Shown: one piece after another, positions 33,663 to 42,888 of the stretch
Position numbering within the stretch: position 1 is the stretch's first letter
How the letters are laid out: every line of letters begins with the position of its first letter
Source of the DNA: a bacterium
GTDB taxonomy: Bacteria > Zhuqueibacterota > Zhuqueibacteria > Residuimicrobiales > Residuimicrobiaceae
Assembly (NCBI GenBank): GCA_029565685.1
Contig: JAKQNR010000024.1
Coordinates: 248,001-312,000, forward strand
Length of the DNA stretch: 64,000 bases
Direction: 5' to 3'
The notes under the pieces: model-generated
Databases searched by the model: none
What the model saw: only the letters and a program-made list of their open reading frames with translations
What the model was told of the DNA's origin: nothing
Program-made: the position numbers and the translations under genes

Positions 33663-34720
33663 TGCCGATTATCGAAAAGTGGCTGATCAGCAAAACGCAT
33701 CTGTTCGAGCGGCTGGAGAGTCTGAGCCGCGAGCAGACCGTCATCGCGCCGGTGCGTCAGAGCGATGGAGAGGTCTCGTTTCAGCCGATCCGTTCTGCCG
33801 ATGAAATAACGCTGGAGTATGTGAACGAGTTGCATCCGCCAAAACGTTTTTTACAGCCGGTTTTTGAACCTTTGTTCACTTTTAATTTAGGCGGCGCCAG
33901 GCCGCAGCTGACCGCCGCGCCTCCTCCCTCACCGCAGATCCTGTTCGGCGTTCGTTCCTGCGATGTGCAGGGATTCCGGCATATGGATGGATTTTTCAGC
34001 GGCGCGTTTAAGGATGATCTCTATTGGCAACGGCGGAATCAAACAACGGTGATCAGCATGGCCTGTCTGCAGCCGGCGGACACCTGTTTCTGCATCTGCT
34101 GCAACGGAGGGCCATACCTGTCCGACGGCTTTGATTTGCAACTCACCGACCTAGGAGAACTGTTTTTAGCCGAAGTGGGCTCCAGCAAGGGCGCCGCCAT
34201 CGTGCAGACCTGCGACCGGCAATCGGCCGGCGACAAAGAGGAGCGGCATAGGCAGGCGCTCATGCAGGCCTGCGATGAAAAAATGATCCCCACCGCGTAC
34301 CTCGCCAAAGCGGTGATCGCCATCACCAATCAGCGGGTGGATGAGAAACTATGGGAAGAGATGGGGCTGGAGTGTTTTAGCTGCGGCGGCTGCACCCATG
34401 TCTGTCCCTGCTGCACCTGTTTTGAGGTGCTCGACCACAGAGAGACCGAGAAAACCGGCCTGCGCTTCCGCTGCTGGGACTCTTGTCAGTATGCGGGTTT
34501 CACCCGGGAGGCGTCGGGACACAATCCGCGCGCTCAAAGCAAAGAGCGGGTCAAGCGGCGCTTTTATCATAAATTGAGTTTCGCCTATATCCAAGCGGAC
34601 GGTCATCCCGGCTGCGTTGGCTGCGGGCGATGTATTACCGTGTGTCAGGCTTTCGGGTTGCTGGATATGGCGGCGGTGGTGAAAAGGATCCGACGCGAAG
34701 GCCAGATGGTGGCGGAATAG
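33662..34720 (+). CDS. sulfhydrogenase beta/HydB- or AsrA-like [4Fe-4S] protein
   Basis: FGVRSCDVQGFRHMDGFF, FSCGGCTHVCPCCTCFEV, GHPGCVGCGRCITVCQA; ATG overlaps the preceding stop. Confidence 0.85.
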   Translation: MPIIEKWLISKTHLFERLESLSREQTVIAPVRQSDGEVSFQPIRSADEITLEYVNELHPPKRFLQPVFEPLFTFNLGGARPQLTAAPPPSPQILFGVRSCDVQGFRHMDGFFSGAFKDDLYWQRRNQTTVISMACLQPADTCFCICCNGGPYLSDGFDLQLTDLGELFLAEVGSSKGAAIVQTCDRQSAGDKEERHRQALMQACDEKMIPTAYLAKAVIAITNQRVDEKLWEEMGLECFSCGGCTHVCPCCTCFEVLDHRETEKTGLRFRCWDSCQYAGFTREASGHNPRAQSKERVKRRFYHKLSFAYIQADGHPGCVGCGRCITVCQAFGLLDMAAVVKRIRREGQMVAE

Positions 34721-34792
34721 ACTCCAGCTCATGGCCCGCTTTCCGCCGGCCAGTTTGATTTGAGGGCGATTTGGAATTCTAATCCCAGACAG

Positions 34793-35626
34793 ATGAACGG
34801 TATGCAAAAACTCTATCTTCCTCAGCTTGCCGTGATCGATCAGATCGTCGATGAAACGGCGGACACCAAAACGTTCACCATGCACTTTGACAATCCGCAC
34901 TACAACGCCGAGTTCCGCTATTTATCCGGTCAGTTTGTGGAAGCGTCGGTGCTAGGCGTCGGCGAAGCGCCGTTTGGCTTCTGCTCCAACCCCAACCGCA
35001 CCGGAACGTTCGCCGTCACTGTGCGCGCCATCGGCCGGGTGACCCGTGCCATGCACGCCATGCATCCCGGCGATCTATTGGGAATACGGGCGCCGTTGGG
35101 CAACCACTTTCCCCTGCAGGAAGTCCAGGGCTATGATATTCTTTTCGTCGCCGGCGGCATCGGATTGCCGCCGCTCAGATCACTCATTGAACCCATGCTG
35201 GACATGCGCGAAAAATTCGGCCGTTTCACCATTCTCTACGGCGCACGCACGCCGGCGGACCGGGTCTATAAAACGCGGCTGGAGGAATGGGCGCAGCGCA
35301 AAGATCTGACGCTGCTGCAGACCGTGGATGTGCCGGATGAAACCTGGAATGGTCCGGTGGGCGTGGTTACCACTCTGTTTGAACGAACGCACATCGATCC
35401 AGCCGCAACCGTGGCGTTTACCTGCGGGCCGCCGGTGATGATCCGTTTCGTGATTCAGGACTTGTTGGCCATGGGATTTCCTGAGGATCATATCATCTCC
35501 ACATTGGAACGCTATATGAAGTGCGGAGTGGGCAAATGCGGCCACTGCGCCATCGGCCATAAATACATCTGTGTGGATGGGCCGGTTTTTTCCTGGCGGC
35601 AGATTAAAAAGCTGCCGGAGCGATAA
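34793..35626 (+). CDS. FAD/NAD(P)-binding sulfhydrogenase gamma/HydG- or AsrB-like protein
   Basis: Ferredoxin-reductase fold: FSVT-like FAD site, VAGGIGLPPLRSLI, TCGPPVMIRFV, C-terminal CGVGKCGHCAIGHKYICVDGPVF [2Fe-2S] motif. Confidence 0.85.
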   Translation: MNGMQKLYLPQLAVIDQIVDETADTKTFTMHFDNPHYNAEFRYLSGQFVEASVLGVGEAPFGFCSNPNRTGTFAVTVRAIGRVTRAMHAMHPGDLLGIRAPLGNHFPLQEVQGYDILFVAGGIGLPPLRSLIEPMLDMREKFGRFTILYGARTPADRVYKTRLEEWAQRKDLTLLQTVDVPDETWNGPVGVVTTLFERTHIDPAATVAFTCGPPVMIRFVIQDLLAMGFPEDHIISTLERYMKCGVGKCGHCAIGHKYICVDGPVFSWRQIKKLPER

Positions 35627-35656
35627 GCAGCTGACGCAGGACGAACAAGAGAGGCT

Positions 35657-36157
35657 ATGAGCGGTCTGTTGAGGCAAGAACTGCAGAGGCTGTTGGCCGG
35701 CAAAAAAACGGTGGTGTTAGGGATCGGCCGCGAGGGATGCGGCGACGATGCCGTTGGCCCGCTGCTGGCGCAGCGGCTCGGCCGCGGCGATCGGGTGACC
35801 GCCTTGGTGGCTGAGGAACTGCCGGAAAACTATACGGAACCCATCAGGCGCCTGGCGCCGCAGACGATTCTGTTGGTCGATGCGGTGGATTTTAACGGCT
35901 TTGCCGGCCAGGTGGTGCTGCTGCGCGAGGAAGAGTTGACCGCGGTCTCCTGCTCAGCGCATCATGCCTCCCTGCGGCCGCTCATGCGCTATTTGTCGTT
36001 GACCACCGGCGCCCAGATCAGGTTGCTGGGCGTACAACCCGACGCCTGCAGGCCGCAAACCGCTTTGAGCCAGCCGGTTTCGGAAACGCTGTCCGTGTTG
36101 CACTCCTTGCTGTCGCATGGTGAGACCGAAGAGGAAACGTCTAGATGGACACCCTGA
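35657..36157 (+). CDS. hydrogenase maturation protease (HycI/HoxM family)
   Basis: VVLGIGREGCGDDAVGPLLAQRL, LLVDAVDFNGFAGQVVLL; inside the hydrogenase block. Confidence 0.85.
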   Translation: MSGLLRQELQRLLAGKKTVVLGIGREGCGDDAVGPLLAQRLGRGDRVTALVAEELPENYTEPIRRLAPQTILLVDAVDFNGFAGQVVLLREEELTAVSCSAHHASLRPLMRYLSLTTGAQIRLLGVQPDACRPQTALSQPVSETLSVLHSLLSHGETEEETSRWTP

Positions 36158-37605
36158 TCATCCTGCTGTTTGTGATACCCCTTATGGGCGTCGTGCTTGC
36201 AGCCTTTGGCCGTTCTTCCCAGGCTGACCGTTTGGCGCTGCCAGCCATCTCTGCGACGCTGATAGTGTTGCTGTTGCTGCTTGCGACGGCCGATCTGGCT
36301 ACGCCGGTTGTGCGCGTGGCGATTTCCTGGAATTGGCTGCAGGATATGCAGCCGCCGCTGAGCTTTGGATATCAGTTGGATCCATTGAGTTGGTTGTTGT
36401 TGACCGTCGTTGTGGTGCTGGGTTTTCTGGTTTTTATTTTTTCCAGGACCTATCTCAGCGATCAAAACAAAGAACACCCGGATGCTGAGGGAAAAGCGCG
36501 CCATCATGCTTGGTTGATGCTGTTTGTGGTCGCCATGATCGGTGTGGCGGTGTCGCCCAATCTACTGCAGCTGTTTTTCTTTTGGGAGACGACGACGCTC
36601 TGCTCGTGGGCGCTCATCTCTCACTACCGGAATGCCGAGTCCCTGCGCGCCGGCTTTAAAGCGCTGTTGATGACGTTCGGCGGCGGTATCTTTTTTGCTC
36701 TGGGTCTGGTTTTGCTTTTTGCGCAAACGCGCAGCTTTGAATTCTCCGCCCTGCGCGATTTGCCGCAAACGTGGCGGTTTTGGGTTTTCGGCTGCTTTGC
36801 AGTGGCCGCCTGGGCCAAATCCGCTCAAGTGCCGTTCTTCACCTGGCTGCCCGATGCCATGGCCGCGCCTACGACCGTGTCCATGTATCTGCATGCAGCG
36901 GCGATGGTCAAAGCCGGCGTGTTTCTGATCGCCCGCCTCACCCTGGCGAATCAGGAGCTGTCTTTCGGCGCGGGCGTCCTGCTGGCTGTTATGGCGGTGG
37001 TCACGATGATCACCGCGCTGTTGCTGTTTTTCTACCAAAACGATTTAAAGAGGTTGCTGGCCTATTCCACGATCGCCCATCTCTCCTACGTATTGTTTGG
37101 TTTGGGCCTCGGGGTTATGGGCAGCGGTCTTGGCTGGTATGCCGGCGTCATGCATATCATGAACCACAGCGCGGCCAAAGGGCTGCTGTTTCTCTGTGTC
37201 GGCGCGGTTTCCTATAAAGCGGGAACGCGTCAAATCAGCGAACTGAGTGGATTGGCCCGAACCGCGCCGTTGATCGCCGGTGCGTTTTTTGTCGGCATGC
37301 TGGCGCTTCTCGGCGTGCCGCCGTTTTCCTGCTTTTACAGCAAATTTTATCTGCTCACCGCTGCGGTGAATCTGGGCGGTGTGGCGGGTTTCACTTTACT
37401 TATACCATTTATCCTGGAGATGGTCGTCGCGTTCGCCTGGTTTCTGCATATCGGACACAAGGTGTTTTTCGGCCCAGTCTCAGAGTCGGCCGGCCGGGCA
37501 GCCAATCCGCCCCTGTCCATGAGCGTGGTACTGATCCTGTTAATGCTGCTCACCCTGGCTGCCCCCTATTTTGCGTTGCACCTGATGCGCTGTATCGGCA
37601 TGTAA
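36145..37605 (+). CDS. proton-conducting antiporter-like subunit (HyfD/NuoN/NuoM type)
   Basis: Multi-TM; WAKSAQVPFFTWLPDAMAAPTTVSMYLHAAAMVKAGVFL, DLKRLLAYSTIAHLSYV. Confidence 0.87.
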   Translation: MDTLIILLFVIPLMGVVLAAFGRSSQADRLALPAISATLIVLLLLLATADLATPVVRVAISWNWLQDMQPPLSFGYQLDPLSWLLLTVVVVLGFLVFIFSRTYLSDQNKEHPDAEGKARHHAWLMLFVVAMIGVAVSPNLLQLFFFWETTTLCSWALISHYRNAESLRAGFKALLMTFGGGIFFALGLVLLFAQTRSFEFSALRDLPQTWRFWVFGCFAVAAWAKSAQVPFFTWLPDAMAAPTTVSMYLHAAAMVKAGVFLIARLTLANQELSFGAGVLLAVMAVVTMITALLLFFYQNDLKRLLAYSTIAHLSYVLFGLGLGVMGSGLGWYAGVMHIMNHSAAKGLLFLCVGAVSYKAGTRQISELSGLARTAPLIAGAFFVGMLALLGVPPFSCFYSKFYLLTAAVNLGGVAGFTLLIPFILEMVVAFAWFLHIGHKVFFGPVSESAGRAANPPLSMSVVLILLMLLTLAAPYFALHLMRCIGM

Positions 37606-37638
37606 TCTTAACCGGCGCTGGAAGAGGAGTGTCGCCCT

Positions 37639-39693
37639 ATGACTGGTTTTTTTATCGCTCTGATGTTCTATTTAACCGGCGCTGTGTTAGCTTGGCTCTT
37701 CAGCAGCAAACGCCGATGGGTGGGCTCCATCACTTTAGCGGCCCATCTGCTGGCCGCCCTGTCCCTGGCGGACGTGGTCATAGCAGCTTTTCGTCGCGGC
37801 ACGGTGACGATGGAATACCCGCTGTGGACCATCGCGGGAATTCATGCTGAACTTTTTTTCAAAATAGATCCGCTCAGCGCGCTGTTTCTCGCCATCATCG
37901 CTCTGGTCGCCATTTTGGTGCCGCTGTACGGCCGCGGCTATATGAAAATGCCGGAATATGATGAGTACAATCTGGCTGGTTTTTACCCGGTTCTCTCGCT
38001 TTTTTTTGTCGGAGTCTGTTGCGTGGTGGCGGCGGCTGACTTGTTTTTCTTTTTTATTTTTTGGGAGATCATGACCCTATGCTCCTATGGGCTGGTGGTC
38101 TTTGAGAAAAAAGACCGGGAAAAAGGCCGGGCTGGATTGAAATATTTCATCATCACCCACATCGCCACGGCGCTGATGTTTATAGCAGCCATGATCCTTT
38201 ATCGCGAGAGCGGTTCTTTTTCCTTTCAAGGTCAGAGCGATGCCATGACCTCCCTCTTGGCCACGCGGCCGTATTTATTACACCTGGTGTTGTTGTTTTT
38301 CTTTATCGGCTTTGCGACAAAAGCAGGCATTCTTCCCATGGGCGATTGGTTGCCGGGCGCCTATGCAGCCGCCCCCACGCCGGCCACCGCTGCATTCGCC
38401 GGCAGTATGACCAAACTCGGCGTGTATGGCATTTTGCGTATTTTTGTCGACTTGCTGCCCATCAGCGCTTCCACGCAGATTTGGGGCGCCATCATAGCCG
38501 TGTTCGGCACGATCTCTATTTTTATCGGCACGCTGACTGCGCTGGTTCAGGACGACGGTAAAAAACTCCTTTCCTTTCATGTCATCGGACAGATGGGCTA
38601 TATGTTTCTCAGCATCGGCATCGGCATTTATTTTCTCCCCGTGCAGCCGCTGTTGGCGCTGGCCGGGCTGTGCGCCGGCATCTTTCATCTGATCAACAAT
38701 GTGTGCTACAAATCATGTTTGTTTTTCAATGCAGGGTCGGTGTACTGGAAGGTAAAAACCTTCAACATCAACCTGGTGGGGGGACTGGCGCGTCTTTTGC
38801 CGATAACCGCGATGTGGACGCTATTGGCCTCTTTTGCCATCGCTGGGCTGCCGCCATTGAACGGTTTTGCCAGTAAATGGCTGATCTATCAGACCGCCAT
38901 CGCAGGTTCAAACATCGCCCCGCTGTTTATGTTGTTGGCGGTTTTCGCCTTGTTTATCAGCGCAGTCACCCTGGCGTCTTTTATTAAATTTTCCACTGCG
39001 CTTTTCTACGGCAAATATGCGGATCATGGCAGCGGGGCCCAAACCGGCGAAGTGCCGCCGGGCATGCAGCTGAGCCAGGGATTGCTGGTAGCCGCTTGCA
39101 TCGGCCTGGGGCTTTTTCCACTCTGGCCGCTGCACTGGATCAGCCAGGCGGTGTCCGGCCTTTTGCCGTCGGCGTTTTTGCCGCCAGCCTCTGCCCTGGC
39201 CGGCGAACAGACGTTGCATGGAATGGCGCTGCGGTGGGGCGCAGGCTTAACCGCAGCCTGGAATCCTTTATCCCTGCTGCTGGTTTTTATCCTCTGCTTC
39301 GCGCTGGTTTATGGCCTGTATCGCTTGACCAAACCGGTCCGCCGGGTGGAGACGACCTGGTACTGCGGAGAAGAACAGGCGGATGATCAAGTGCGCTATC
39401 AGGCCCACAGTTATTACCTGGCCTTCAAGCAGCTTTTCACTCTGCAGGTGGGCAGATATCAACGGCCGGGCGTGTATCCTACCATTCACTATCCCAAGAT
39501 TGTTTTTTCCGACACCGGCCGGCTAAAAAAGCTGCTCGACCTGGATCACTGGTTCTATCATCCTTTGGCTGATACTTTTCAGAAAATGGCTTATCGTTTC
39601 AGCGCCACTCACAGCGGCATCCCGCACGTCTATCTGCTCTGGTTGCTGCTGGGAGCTGTCAGCGCTGTGGTTTTACTGTTCGTGTTAAAATAA
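37639..39693 (+). CDS. hydrogenase-4 subunit B-like antiporter subunit (HyfB/NuoL type)
   Basis: Multi-TM 684 aa; GFATKAGILPMGDWLPGAYAAAPTPATAAFAGSMTKLGVYGILR, C-terminal WYCGEEQADDQVRYQAHSYYLAFKQLF. Confidence 0.87.
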   Translation: MTGFFIALMFYLTGAVLAWLFSSKRRWVGSITLAAHLLAALSLADVVIAAFRRGTVTMEYPLWTIAGIHAELFFKIDPLSALFLAIIALVAILVPLYGRGYMKMPEYDEYNLAGFYPVLSLFFVGVCCVVAAADLFFFFIFWEIMTLCSYGLVVFEKKDREKGRAGLKYFIITHIATALMFIAAMILYRESGSFSFQGQSDAMTSLLATRPYLLHLVLLFFFIGFATKAGILPMGDWLPGAYAAAPTPATAAFAGSMTKLGVYGILRIFVDLLPISASTQIWGAIIAVFGTISIFIGTLTALVQDDGKKLLSFHVIGQMGYMFLSIGIGIYFLPVQPLLALAGLCAGIFHLINNVCYKSCLFFNAGSVYWKVKTFNINLVGGLARLLPITAMWTLLASFAIAGLPPLNGFASKWLIYQTAIAGSNIAPLFMLLAVFALFISAVTLASFIKFSTALFYGKYADHGSGAQTGEVPPGMQLSQGLLVAACIGLGLFPLWPLHWISQAVSGLLPSAFLPPASALAGEQTLHGMALRWGAGLTAAWNPLSLLLVFILCFALVYGLYRLTKPVRRVETTWYCGEEQADDQVRYQAHSYYLAFKQLFTLQVGRYQRPGVYPTIHYPKIVFSDTGRLKKLLDLDHWFYHPLADTFQKMAYRFSATHSGIPHVYLLWLLLGAVSAVVLLFVLK

Positions 39694-39706
39694 CAAAGGG
39701 CCTCCT

Positions 39707-41389
39707 ATGACATCCAACGAGCTGATCGAACAGTTGCGCACCCGCTTTGGACCCGCTATTCAGCATGCGGAGAAAGTGCAGTCCAACCTCATCATGGCGA
39801 CTGTGGACCGCACGGACTCGGTGGAGGTGAACCGGTATGTCTTTCATGATCTGCAAGCCAGGTTTGTCGTCGCGGTAGGAACAGACTTTCGCGATGTAAC
39901 CGGCCAGTTTTTGGTCGATTACGTCTATTCTCTGGCTGACAGCCATCAGTTTTTGGCCATTCGGTTGCCTCTCCCTGCCGATGATCTTTGGATCAACGCC
40001 ATCACTGGTAAGGCCGATATCCCGGCCGCCAACTGGGCTGAGCGTGAGATTCAGGATATGCTGGGAATCGTGCTTCGTGACCATCCGGATCCGAGAAGGC
40101 TAATGCTGGCGGACGACTGGCCGCAGGATCTGCATCCCTATCGACGCGACATGCCGCTGCAGACCTATCCTGCATCGGTGCAAAACGCGCCGGAGATGAA
40201 AAAACCGCCGGAAGGGGCTACCTTGGTGCCCATCGGTCCTTTTTTCCCAGTGCTGGAAGAGCCGACGCAAATCCGTCTGTTCGTGGAAGGAGAAAAGGTG
40301 GTGGGCGGCGATTACCGCGGCTTTTACAACCATCGCGGCGTGGAAAAGATCGCCGACAGCCAGCTGAACTATAACCAGGTGCCGTTTCTGGCTGAACGCA
40401 TCTGCGGCATATGAGGGTCTGTGCACAGTACGGCGTACTGTCAAGCAGTAGAACAAGCAGCAGAAATAACCGTCCCGGCGCGCGGCCGCTATATCCGTAC
40501 GATCCTGCTCGAATTGGAACGGATTCAAAGCCATCTTTTATGGTTGGGCATCGCCGGACACATCATTGGCTTCGACACGGTGCTGATGCAGGCGTGGCGC
40601 ATTCGCGAACCGGTGATGTGGCTGTGTGAAAAGATCACCGGCAACCGCAAATTGTTGGGTATGAATCTGGTCGGCGGTGTCCGCCGTGATATTCCCCAGG
40701 AGATTCATGCAGAGCTCTTGCAAGTGCTGGCCGGCATCGATAAAGAGTGTAAAAAGGTCTTGGACGCCATCACCACGGACACAACGCTGTTTATGCGTTG
40801 TGAGAACGTGGGCAGGATCAGCGCCGCGGATGCAGTGGCATTGTCTCTGCTGGGACCGACCGCAAGGGCGTCCGGAATCGGCCGTGATATCCGCGTGGAT
40901 CACCCCTACGCCGCCTATGCCGAAGTGGGGTGCCAGGTGATAGTGGAGACGGGGGAGGACATTTGGTCCCGCGTAGTGGTGCGGATGAAAGAGACGTTGG
41001 AAGCGGTCCGCATCATTCGCGATTGTCTCGCTTTGATGCCCAAGGGATCCATTATGGCCGACGTCACCGATCGCATCCCAGCCGGCCGTATCGGCCTCTC
41101 TTCTGTGGAAGCGCCCAGAGGCGAGACGCACCATTTTGTCATTACCGGCGAAGACAGCCGGCCTTATCGCTGGAAGGCGCGCGCTCCCACGTTCCAGAAC
41201 CTGCAGGGCATTCCGGTCATGGTTCAGGGCGAGAACATCGCCGATGTACCCATCGGCCTGGGCAGCATGGATCCCTGTTTCTCCTGCACCGAGCGATGGG
41301 AGACCGTGGATCTGCGCAGTGGGCGGGTGCGCGTCTATAGCAAAGCCGAACTACAGGAGCTGTGCAGAAAACGTTATTCAATTCGTTGA
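39707..41389 (+). CDS. group 4 [NiFe] hydrogenase large subunit (HycE/HyfG-like, NuoC-NuoD fusion), predicted selenoprotein with Sec encoded by TGA 40412-40414
   Basis: ORFs 39707..40414 and 40421..41389 are in the same frame; joined product reads ...PFLAERICGI-U-GSVHSTAYCQAVEQ... (L1 RxCGxCxxxH) ...GSMDPCFSCTERWETVDLRSGR... (L2 DPCxxCxxR) plus a cleavable C-terminal tail; hairpin downstream of TGA. Confidence 0.9.
40412..40447 (+). promoter_or_regulatory. candidate bacterial SECIS element (UGA plus downstream hairpin)
   Basis: UGA GGGUCUGUGC ACAGUAC GGC GUACUGU CAA GCA: 7-bp perfect stem 40425-40431/40435-40441, GGC apical loop 40432-40434 (18-20 nt after UGA), lower UGC/GCA pairing. Confidence 0.75.
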
Positions 41390-41395
41390 GCAATA

Positions 41396-41417
41396 CGCCT
41401 CTTTGATGACAGAGGCG
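41396..41417 (+). repeat. intergenic inverted repeat/hairpin between hydrogenase large subunit and NuoH-like gene
   Basis: CGCCTCT TTGATGAC AGAGGCG, 7-bp perfect stem 7 nt after the large-subunit stop. Confidence 0.6.
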
Positions 41418-41441
41418 AAGACCTTTGAACCGGGAGTTCGC

Positions 41442-42359
41442 ATGTCCAGCTCTGTGCTGCAAACGGTCGCTCAGAGTGCGATCAATGTTCTGCTGGTGTT
41501 GCTGCTGTCCCCTCTGTTGGAGGGGGGGGTGCGCAAACTGGTGGCGCTGGTGCATTCGCGCATCGGTCCGCCGGTGTATCAGCCCTATCTGGATCTCCTG
41601 AAGCTCATGTCCAAGGAAGAGATCGTCAGTTCTTCGGACGGGCTCTTCCGCTACAGCCCGATGATCTGCTTGGCGCTGGTGCTGGCGGCCGCGGTGTTGA
41701 CGCCCATCGGCGCTGCGCCGCCGATGCAGATGAGCGGCGACGCCATCACTTTTGTATACCTGATCACTTTTTCTTCTGTGATGATCATGATGAGCGGCAT
41801 CAGTTCCGCCAGCCCCTACGGCGTGATCGGTTCCGCCCGGGAGATGATGATGATCCTCATGGTGGAGCCGGTGATGCTGATCGCTCTGATCACGCTGGGT
41901 GTAAAAAGCGGCTCCATGCAATTCAGTGACATGATGACGTATCAAGCGGGTCAGGGTCCGGCCCTGTCCACCGTCATTGCGGCCGTGGCGCTGTTCCTGT
42001 CTCTTATTGCTCAGATGGCACGGCTTCCTTTTGACATAGTGGAGGCGGATCAGGAGATTATGGAAGGACCGTTCGTCGAACAGAGCGGAACAAAACTGGC
42101 GTTTTTCAAGTGGGCTTTCTACGCCAAAGAGCTGATCTTCGCGGCGCTGTTCGTTTCTCTTTTCATTCCCCGGCCGGTCTTCGCCGGGTATGGGCTGAAC
42201 CTGCTTTTCGGCTTGCTTAAAATGGCCGTGGTGCTGCTGCTGGTCGGCGTGGTGCATGTGGTGAATCCGCGCTTGCGCATCGATCAGGCGGTGCGCTATT
42301 TCGGCGTTTTGATATTTGTCGCATTGATCGGCCTGACCTTCGCCCTGGTGGGCGCCTGA
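41442..42359 (+). CDS. NuoH/HyfC/HycD-like membrane subunit
   Basis: LVALVHSRIGPPVYQPYLDLLKLMSKE, RLPFDIVEADQEIMEGPFVEQSG; start at 41442 with upstream GGGAG (41406 is an alternative). Confidence 0.88.
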   Translation: MSSSVLQTVAQSAINVLLVLLLSPLLEGGVRKLVALVHSRIGPPVYQPYLDLLKLMSKEEIVSSSDGLFRYSPMICLALVLAAAVLTPIGAAPPMQMSGDAITFVYLITFSSVMIMMSGISSASPYGVIGSAREMMMILMVEPVMLIALITLGVKSGSMQFSDMMTYQAGQGPALSTVIAAVALFLSLIAQMARLPFDIVEADQEIMEGPFVEQSGTKLAFFKWAFYAKELIFAALFVSLFIPRPVFAGYGLNLLFGLLKMAVVLLLVGVVHVVNPRLRIDQAVRYFGVLIFVALIGLTFALVGA

Positions 42360-42393
42360 TCCATCGGTTTCCTATTCACAATCGGGAAGCATT

Positions 42394-42888
42394 ATGTTCA
42401 AAGCCAAACTTAAAGAAGCGATCATCTGTTTTTCCAACCCGCGGGTGACCCTGCCCTATCCCTTCGGCCCCGGCAACCCGGTGGTGGAGGGATTCCGCGG
42501 CAAGCTCGATATCGATGAAACCAAATGCATCGGCTGCGGAGGTTGCGCCAATGTGTGTCCTTCCCGTTTGATCCGTTTTTACGACGACGGAACGGTCACG
42601 CGCATGCAGTTCGTTCTCGATCGTTGCACCTATTGCGGTCGCTGCGCCGAGGTGTGCCCGGAAAAAGCGATCACCATGACGCAGCAATTCGAGACCGCCA
42701 CGGATGATAAGAGCGATCTGTACATTGAACAGACGCTGTACATGGCGACGTGTGCCCGCTGCGGCCGCTGTTTTGAAACCACGAACAGCATTGATAAAAT
42801 TCCGACACGACGTCAGCGTCAGGGCCGCAATTATCTTGGGCCGGCCATGCCGCACGGCGCCCCGGCCGGGGCGGAGGGACAGTCATGA
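42394..42888 (+). CDS. HycF/HyfH/NuoI-like ferredoxin subunit
   Basis: CIGCGGCANVCP and CTYCGRCAEVCPEKAI motifs plus C-terminal CARCGRCF. Confidence 0.88.
   Translation: MFKAKLKEAIICFSNPRVTLPYPFGPGNPVVEGFRGKLDIDETKCIGCGGCANVCPSRLIRFYDDGTVTRMQFVLDRCTYCGRCAEVCPEKAITMTQQFETATDDKSDLYIEQTLYMATCARCGRCFETTNSIDKIPTRRQRQGRNYLGPAMPHGAPAGAEGQS

Noticed and set aside
40421-41389. Independent gene starting with GTG at 40421 (as in the ORF track), leaving the hydrogenase as a broken pseudogene
   Set aside because: The upstream ORF is in the same frame, only one codon (TGA) interrupts the L1 active-site motif, and both halves are fully conserved-looking. A start inside the L1 motif would destroy the Ni site. 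Sec readthrough explains all the data better, although a sequencing error or point mutation (TGC/TGT to TGA) cannot be excluded without reads.
41136-41441. N-terminal extension of the NuoH-like ORF overlapping the large subunit
   Set aside because: The extension translates the large-subunit sequence in another frame; the NuoH homology begins at MSSSVLQTVAQ (41442).
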